A stretch of DNA of 64,000 bases from Cucumis sativus (taxonomy: Eukaryota; Streptophyta; Magnoliopsida; Cucurbitales; Cucurbitaceae), in assembly GCF_000004075.3 (NCBI RefSeq), contig NC_026660.2, forward strand, positions 22,633,498-22,697,497, written 5' to 3'. Within the stretch, counting starts at the first letter, position 1. Each line of letters opens with the position of its first letter. Below, in pieces: positions 57,005 to 64,000 of the stretch. The notes under the pieces are model-generated. The model was not told the origin of the DNA and did not search any database. It was given only the letters and a program-made list of their open reading frames with translations. The position numbers were made by a program, and so were the translations under genes.

Positions 57005-57007
57005 TTA

Positions 57008-60000
57008 ATTTTCATAACTCTATTTGTTGGACATAAAGTTTTACCCAAAAAAAAAATCTTTACATATAGTTATTATCTTTTTGATATTTTCTTTTGTTGA
57101 AAGATCGTTAGCAAATACTTTTAAGACAAAAACATAGATAAAAAGTCGCACCAAAACAATTAAACATGTGACAACCAAATCAAGCAAAGAGAATGGAGAA
57201 TTGAAAACATACTATAATCTATAATCAAATTTAGAGATGAAGCTTCTTGAAGATAATATGGCGCGATTTATTACGGGCTTGAAAGCATTTTTCTGTTGCA
57301 AGTATCAAACATCTTGGTCGAGTCAACTTTTTGTTAGGAGGTAATTAATATTTTGAATCATAGTGATATTGATATTCTAAAGTCTCTTTCACTATAAAAG
57401 CGAAGGATCGTAGCGATGAGTTATGGGTATTGTCACTTATAACCATATCTATCATACTCAAAATTCTATTGCACATGGTATTGGGTTTGCAAATATTTTT
57501 ATTTCAAGAAAACAAAACTATAAATTTATTTATTATTATTGTTTGTATTTTTTTTTATTTATTTAGAGTTATTCAATAGTTATTCATAATCTACAAAATT
57601 TGTACGGTTTTGATAAATGAAGCTATTACAAATTGAAACCCTTTGACTTCTACAATATATCTTAGAGTATAAATATTTTGACTATATATATGTGTGTGAA
57701 GTAAATGTGATTATTTAATTACTCCACCTTAATTCAATATAATTTAGAATAATTATGTTAGGTGCATATTTTAAAAAAGCAATAATTATAAAGACAACCC
57801 GATTGCAAACATGATATTATTCTTCATACAAAATATGATATTAATTAAACGTAATCACTCATTTTAAAAAAATAAAAAATATATAAAATGTATATATGAA
57901 TGCATTACCTCCATTTTAAAATTAAAAGAAAATAAGAACTTTATGTTGTTCTAGTTTATATCGATTTTGCTGGTTATTCGTTATGTTTTCTACGGCTATG
58001 ATCATGTCCATGCATGTATGAAATTGATGGATAAATATCCTATACATGTCCCAGCTGAATCATAATACTCTACACCAAATGTTGGCATCATCGTCATAAT
58101 GCTTTATTTTAAACGTTAGGTCATGACTTCAAAACCAGTCTAGCATTATTTTTCTAAAGATTAGTAGAGCGGATTTTCACGACCGGTTTCTTATACAAAA
58201 TCTTCAAATCGACCATACTTTTGTAAATAGTTTTAAAACTCGTGTAATAGTTAAAATAAAAGGCTCCATATTATTGTATGCATAGTTATTATGTTGATTA
58301 TTATTAGTCTCAATCATGTTATGTTATGTCATGTCTGGGAATCACTCTTAGCCTACTCACATTCAACTTTTTCCTATATCACTTAACAAACGATATACAA
58401 TTTCTCATATTCCAATTTGTTTAATAAAGAGTATTATTTTGGGAAAATTAAATTATTGTAAGTATTAGGTAATGAAGCCATAATATTTTATTTCAATGTA
58501 TATAGGAATTATATTAAAATAGGGAATGCGGTGAGATTCTCTCCTTTTTGTTTTTATGTGCAAAGTTTTGTTCCTAATTTTAATAATATATCTTTTGTTT
58601 TATAACAAATATTATAAAATAATTTCATTAATTAAATAAAACAGGTAATTATAACCAATAGAAATTGTCAAAGACAGGTCTCCGAGTGCCATGTGGAACA
58701 ATCTCAACCACTAGATTTCCTTTTAGTTTTAATCACATGGTATCACCGCACAACCCATCGCCTTTTTTACTTCTCTAGTTACTTTAATGAGTTATTTCAA
58801 ATTTTATAACTTTTGTATTTAACCACAAATATATTTTCCTTTTTTTTTTCTTTTACTAAAATGGAATTTTATATTTTTGCGATTTGAACGCTATAAATAC
58901 AATTATTACCATTTCTTAAGTATCAACCTTATGTGGAAAGTTTCCTAAATCATATTATATTTTCCTCTCAAAACTAATAAAAAAAATTTAAATAGGCACT
59001 GTTTTATGTATAAAGCAGAGTCAAATTTAGTTTTTAATTTAATCAAATGGGTTGTCCCATAAATAACGATAGTATGTATCTTAACGATAATTGATGTGTG
59101 TGTGTTTTTTTTAATTTATTCATTTTTGTTAATTATTTAATTATTAAAGAAAAATTCTAAATCAAAATCATGTATATAAAGAATGCATGAAATGTTTTTA
59201 ATTTAGTTGAAACTAAGTCAACAAAATTGTAGTTATATGCTTTTAAAACAAATTAGACGAGCAAGTAGTAAAAGTAACCGTAATAATAATTATCATCGTG
59301 TTATAATCAATATTTAGCGTTTATGTTAATAATAAATGTAGTTGGGGTATGCACCAATTATTGGTATTAATTAGATTATTTATGTCTTTGCTTCATCGTT
59401 CATTTTTCTACTTTAAATTAATTAAGTGATATTATTTTAAAACGCAGAGGTTAAAAGAGTGTTAGGAAAATTGAAAAGTTAGGTTAGTGATTCTATTTAA
59501 ATCAATTTCTATTTTTTAGAGTAAAGTCGATGTGAAAGATGATTAAATAGGATTTTTTTTTTGTTTTGTTTTGTTTAAATATATATATCACCACAAAATG
59601 CACAAATCATGATTTTGTAAAGGCAATTACATAACATAGGTTTAAACTCGAGGGGTTAATTAATTCTACAAAATTTATTCATTAACTTTTTATTTTTTAA
59701 AAAAAGAGATGGTGGTATTTTTCATTGATATTTCATCCATAAGTTGACTAAATAAAATTAATTGAGCTTTGAATTAATTGGGAGTAAAATTAGTAAAACT
59801 CTCACACATTGGGTTTGTTTCTTAGGCTAGAAGTTAAGGTATTTGTTTGGTTATCTCCCCATAAGACCACACCAAAATTTTGATAATTAGTTAACAACAA
59901 AGACAAAGGATTTGAAATATCAAAAGGAGAAAAAACACGGCATTTGGTCACCCGCTTCAACCAATTTCTTTGATGTTTGAAGTTCCAATTATAATAATTA

Positions 60001-63000
60001 GTACTTCTAACTATTTTAATATGCATCTGGTTATACATGCTATTATTGTTTTAAATCTTTCTTAAATAGTGTTACGATAACGATACAACAAAATGAACAT
60101 TAGCAAATTTGAATAGGAGAGAAGAAAAATCATTAAAGCTCAAAATTACATGTGTGTTTGTTTTGAGAAAAATTGATCATTTTTTTTATCACAAATTTGT
60201 GCAAAATCGCAAAATGTCTGATTTTAGCTGGAAAAGATGAAAAATTCCACGCTTTATTACAATTCTTATGTTATAATTTTAATGATCCATGATTGGGGTA
60301 ATGGAATTTGAACACATACCTTAATACAAGGATGCTACTGATTGAGTTGTTTTTAAAAGAAAATGATAGGTGTTGAGGAGTTAGAAATAGTGAGAAATTG
60401 GTATAAATTTGAATGGAGGAGGAATTTAAGGAGGAAGGACGGTGGGATTATTGAGGCATAATTGGTATTTGGTGGGGTTGGGTGACCCCTAAACCCTTTT
60501 GTAGGTCCATTACGGATGTAATGCTTGCTTATATTATGTCAACATTCTGCCCCCTCTCTATATCTATATATCACATCAATTTTCACTATCTTTACAACCT
60601 ATATTATAAGTATGTTTATATATATTTTTAAACCTTTCAAAACTATTTTAGTACTAAATTTTAAAACAATATATTGTTTCCGACCATTCATTTGTATGTA
60701 CAATTCCACAACTAAGTTTAACTTGTTTTTTCTCTAATTTTCTAAACCAACCCAACACAAAATTTAACCCGATCAACTTTTATGATTTATGTTGGATAAT
60801 CTAGGTCGATCAGATTATTGGTTTTTTTTAACACTCCTAACGATGATCTTTGCCAAAGTCATTAGAAGGTTAGGAGTAATTTCTTGTTAAGATTTAGATT
60901 TAGATGCTCAAAGTTCACTACCTTCACTCATATTCCAACCTTAAATTATTGCCAAACAATAAGAATAATAAAGATCTTCCCTACTCTATAGGGTTAAATT
61001 AGTAACTTGATCACTCAAAATTCTTAATCCATTAGAATTGACTTGATTACATGTCGTTTCATTATGCAATATCTAACTAGAATCAATGAACCGTTCTAAC
61101 TTACTTTGTTCTAGTTGATGTACACTGGGAATAAATCAATACCAACCATCAATTTTTTATTATTGAAATTGATACATAATAGTAGTAGCCATCATGGTGT
61201 AAAATAAAATACATATTGTTGAAAACCAAGTTAAAGTGAAAACAGTAAAAGGAAAAGTATTGATTCATTTGTAGTGGTTAAAGAAAAAAGTCAAGAAAAA
61301 GAAAAGAAGTATGAAAGAGACCAACCTGAATGAGCATCAAAATGTGAATTCATATATACATTAAAGTAAATATTTCAATTTTTGGAAATACAAGTGGGAA
61401 TTATACTCATCAATTATAATAGTTAAAAGATTGAATTGTGTACAATGTTGCAAGTCTTACATTTGTGGAAAAAACAACTTTTTGTTGGGTACTTTATAGT
61501 GAGTGCAATTAAATAAGTTTTAATACAATATCCTAAATACTATAACGTAATTTTAAAAAAAGAATCTGATTACCAAATTTTAATATTAATTAATAAACAA
61601 GATAGATTAAATGAAAATAAATATTTTAAAAGTATATAAACTAAAAAACAAAATAGAAAAAAAAAGAAAAGAAAAGGAATATGAGTTCCAATTATGGATG
61701 AGTAAATAATGAGATGACACGTGGAGAAAGGAGAGCCACAGTTTTCTTTCTTTTCTGTTCGAGCAACGGCTATAAAGGGATTAAAAGAAAAAAAGTGGTG
61801 GGGTGGAGATGGAGAAGGACGGTGGTGGTGGATGTTGATTGGTGGGCTCAATCATGCTTTTGTCGCCTATTTTACTCCCACGTGACTGTATCCTTCACAT
61901 ACGATTCTTCCGCCTAATAACGACACAACACCACCTCCCTTTTATTATAAAAAATCACTTTTCTTTTCATTATCTATTCATCTAAAACATATTCTAAACA
62001 ATCACTTATTATAAATTTACATTAATTATACTTTCATAATAATGTATGGTACTAAATTTCAAAATTCAATCATATACTTCCAACCCTCACCAAAATATGT
62101 TTTAAATCTATTTACAAACCATAATTCTCTTACATATTTGATGGAAATTAGAATTCGAAACGGAATAGAAGTAACCAACTAAAATGGTGTGATGAATCGA
62201 CGACCGATATCACCTCTGCACTATTCTAAAATCTAAAATATTTATACAATTTTAACGATATATATTTTAACTATATTTGAAATGAATAGCAAAATAATTT
62301 GAGGTATTTTGTTTTTTTTCTTAAAAATAATCTAAGCTAGTTTGAAAACAAAAAGATGGTTTGGTATGAAACATGAATAGGGTTATCATAAATAAAATTG
62401 GTCCAAACTCTCACTCATTTATTATTATTGTACGTTGAAAAAGAGACATCCATAGTGAAATGAGTGATGCACACATTTTTCTCAAAAATAATTTAAGATT
62501 CTCGTGCGCAATTTTACATTTAAATTTTCAAAACAAAAATTAAATACTTAAATGATTTAATTTTTACGATTATTATAAGTCTGAGGATCCAATTGGTAAT
62601 AGCTCGAGTCAGTAAGTAATTGCAGATAACATAATATTTTATTGTGTGATTTCTAGGGTTGGAGAAAGAAATACAATTTGTTTGGACAATACTGTTTGTC
62701 ATTGGTTTGGTAGAGTGTAGTGATGTGTATATGACTCATTATAGAGATGATGAATGTATTAATGTGATTTTAGTATTGTAGAATGTTATATATTTTTTTA
62801 TATCCATTTCATCTCACTTTATGTATTAATTTAATTATTGTATAGTTTAGAATAAGATAAAGTGGTCTACACATGCATGGTGCTACCCCCACCAAGATTA
62901 AAATGTAGCCTCAAATCATGTATTTGGGCTAAATGTACATACTGTTTATTTCTCAAGTATTTTAGACCAATTTTATTTTGTATGATTTTAAAATAATATA

Positions 63001-64000
63001 GATTTATTTAACTTCATCATTTTAAACATTTTAAATTTATTTTTAAATATTGATAATATCACTTGTTGTACTTGATCGTTGGTGTTTTTCGAGAATTTCA
63101 TGTATGTTTTTTGGATTCATTTCTAAATCGAATAACCATTCAGCTAAACTTACTTGGGTTCCAATTCATTCTTTTAAGTGTTAGACTAACGACATATATT
63201 AATTAGTGTTTGATTTAAATAATTGAATATACCTTTATTTTAATTATATAATTTTTTTAGGGCAAAATGCATTTTTGGTCCTTATAGTTTGGTGTTGATG
63301 TCTATTTAATCACTAAGGTCTCTCAAATGTAACACTTTAACTTCGGAGGTTCGAAAAATAATTCTAGAACTTGTTTCTATGTTAAAGTTAACCTTTAATC
63401 GATTAAAAGAGGAATGACCAGGCAAAGTTGAATGAAATTTTTTGGTATCTTCTAAGAAATTAAACTTAATGGTTTTATTTATTAATTAACATTATGGTAT
63501 TTGTGTCTTTTCCTCTACCCTCCCTACGAGGTTGCACAACAAGAAATGAGGAGAAAACAATAATGAGAGAAAAACCGTGAGCAGTTGAATCAGTGAGGAA
63601 TAATTTGTAGAAAACAGAAATTAACAGTAAACAACGAACAACGAACAATAAGAAGTTGAAGATTGTTCCCTTACCACTTACCTTTTGTTCATGTAAGGAG
63701 TTCTAGCTTGTAGACTTAAACAAACAAATAGAGGAATAAATAGCAAATAATTAAGTATGAGAGAAAAATTTTGGCAAAATTGTTGTCACATCTTCAAGAA
63801 GAAATATTAGCACAAAGTATCAATACATAATAAAATATAGAAAATAGTTGAGGGAGCAAGTGAGTTTCACAAATTCCAAATTCGAGAACGCAAGAGCGGA
63901 ATCTACATGGAGGAGGAGAAAGACAAAAGAAAAGAAAAGAAAGGAACACAAAAAGAAAAAAAATTTATTAGAATAATTGTTATTGTAGCGTCACGTAAGT
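57008..64000. other. Gene-poor right end
   Basis: Seven kilobases of AT-rich DNA with no supported gene. Patches of higher complexity occur at 58660-58770 and 61710-61920 (the latter with ACGTGG and CACGTG boxes and a TATAAAG, promoter-like) but lead to no ORF. A stretch at about 63260-63480 (GGGCAAAATGCATTTTTGGTCC...) has the look of a dispersed plant repeat with undefined ends. A tRNA-like SINE remnant may lie at 60290-60345. Confidence 0.45.

Noticed and set aside
61570-61917. ORFs on both strands in a promoter-like patch
   Set aside because: They are His/Pro-rich or Phe-rich low-complexity peptides without relatives; the ACGTGG and TATAAAG motifs are suggestive but no gene follows.
63260-63700. 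Possible larger transposon at the right edge
   Set aside because: The sequence has the flavour of a dispersed repeat, but neither end nor coding part is visible, so no family is named.
1-64000. CRISPR arrays, operons, riboswitches, phage or plasmid functions, organellar inserts
   Set aside because: Nothing of the kind was seen; gene structure is wholly eukaryotic and nuclear.

Overview
This window is plant nuclear DNA from a eudicot, probably a cucurbit close to Cucumis. The case rests on AT-rich intergenic DNA, spliced genes with plant-type GT-AG and GC-AG introns, plant-only families (class III peroxidase, INDETERMINATE-domain zinc finger, fasciclin-like arabinogalactan protein, CRINKLY4-related receptor, PIP aquaporins, miR160), and a recurring AT-rich repeat of a kind I associate with Cucumis. 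The species call is inference; no search was run. It is an ordinary gene-bearing segment with no bacterial, organellar or viral block.

Layout. 1-1673: AT-rich spacer with a strong foldback and a TA microsatellite. 1674-3598 (+): PLAC8/cell number regulator 8-like gene, with an apparent one-base slip in exon 1. 4635-6027 (-): S1FA-like small protein. 6443-7919 (-): class III peroxidase, PER21 type. 9680-9751 (+): tRNA-Pro(AGG). 9752-15778: six kilobases with no convincing gene. 15779-18984 (+): INDETERMINATE-domain C2H2 factor. 20189-24946 (+): P58IPK/DNAJC3 ER co-chaperone in nine exons. 26341-27087 (-): fasciclin-like arabinogalactan protein. 28865-29629 (+): intronless methyltransferase-like membrane protein. 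33167-34789 (+): CRPK1-like receptor-like cytoplasmic kinase. 35264-35348 (-): MIR160 hairpin, which an ORF-based view would miss. 36631-38943 (-): CRINKLY4-related receptor with a degenerate kinase domain. 38944-45051: six kilobases of spacer. 45052-46700 (-) and 54519-55635 (-): two PIP2 aquaporins with matching exon structure, separated by a TBC-domain Rab GAP at 48967-53339 (+). 55636-64000: gene-poor, repeat-bearing DNA including a probable PIF/Harbinger-type MITE.

The genes do not form one pathway; this is a normal plant neighbourhood of independently transcribed units. The points most worth following are: (1) the first PIP2 paralogue has an altered ar/R selectivity filter (H5 His to Asn, LE1 Thr to Ala), while its partner is canonical; (2) the MIR160 locus lies 3' of the kinase gene, with a diverged direct duplication in its presumed upstream region; (3) the CRINKLY4-related receptor has lost both the catalytic HRD aspartate and most of the activation segment; (4) there are two GC-AG introns and one apparent C-tract frame slip. 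I found nothing that convincingly forms a previously undescribed system.
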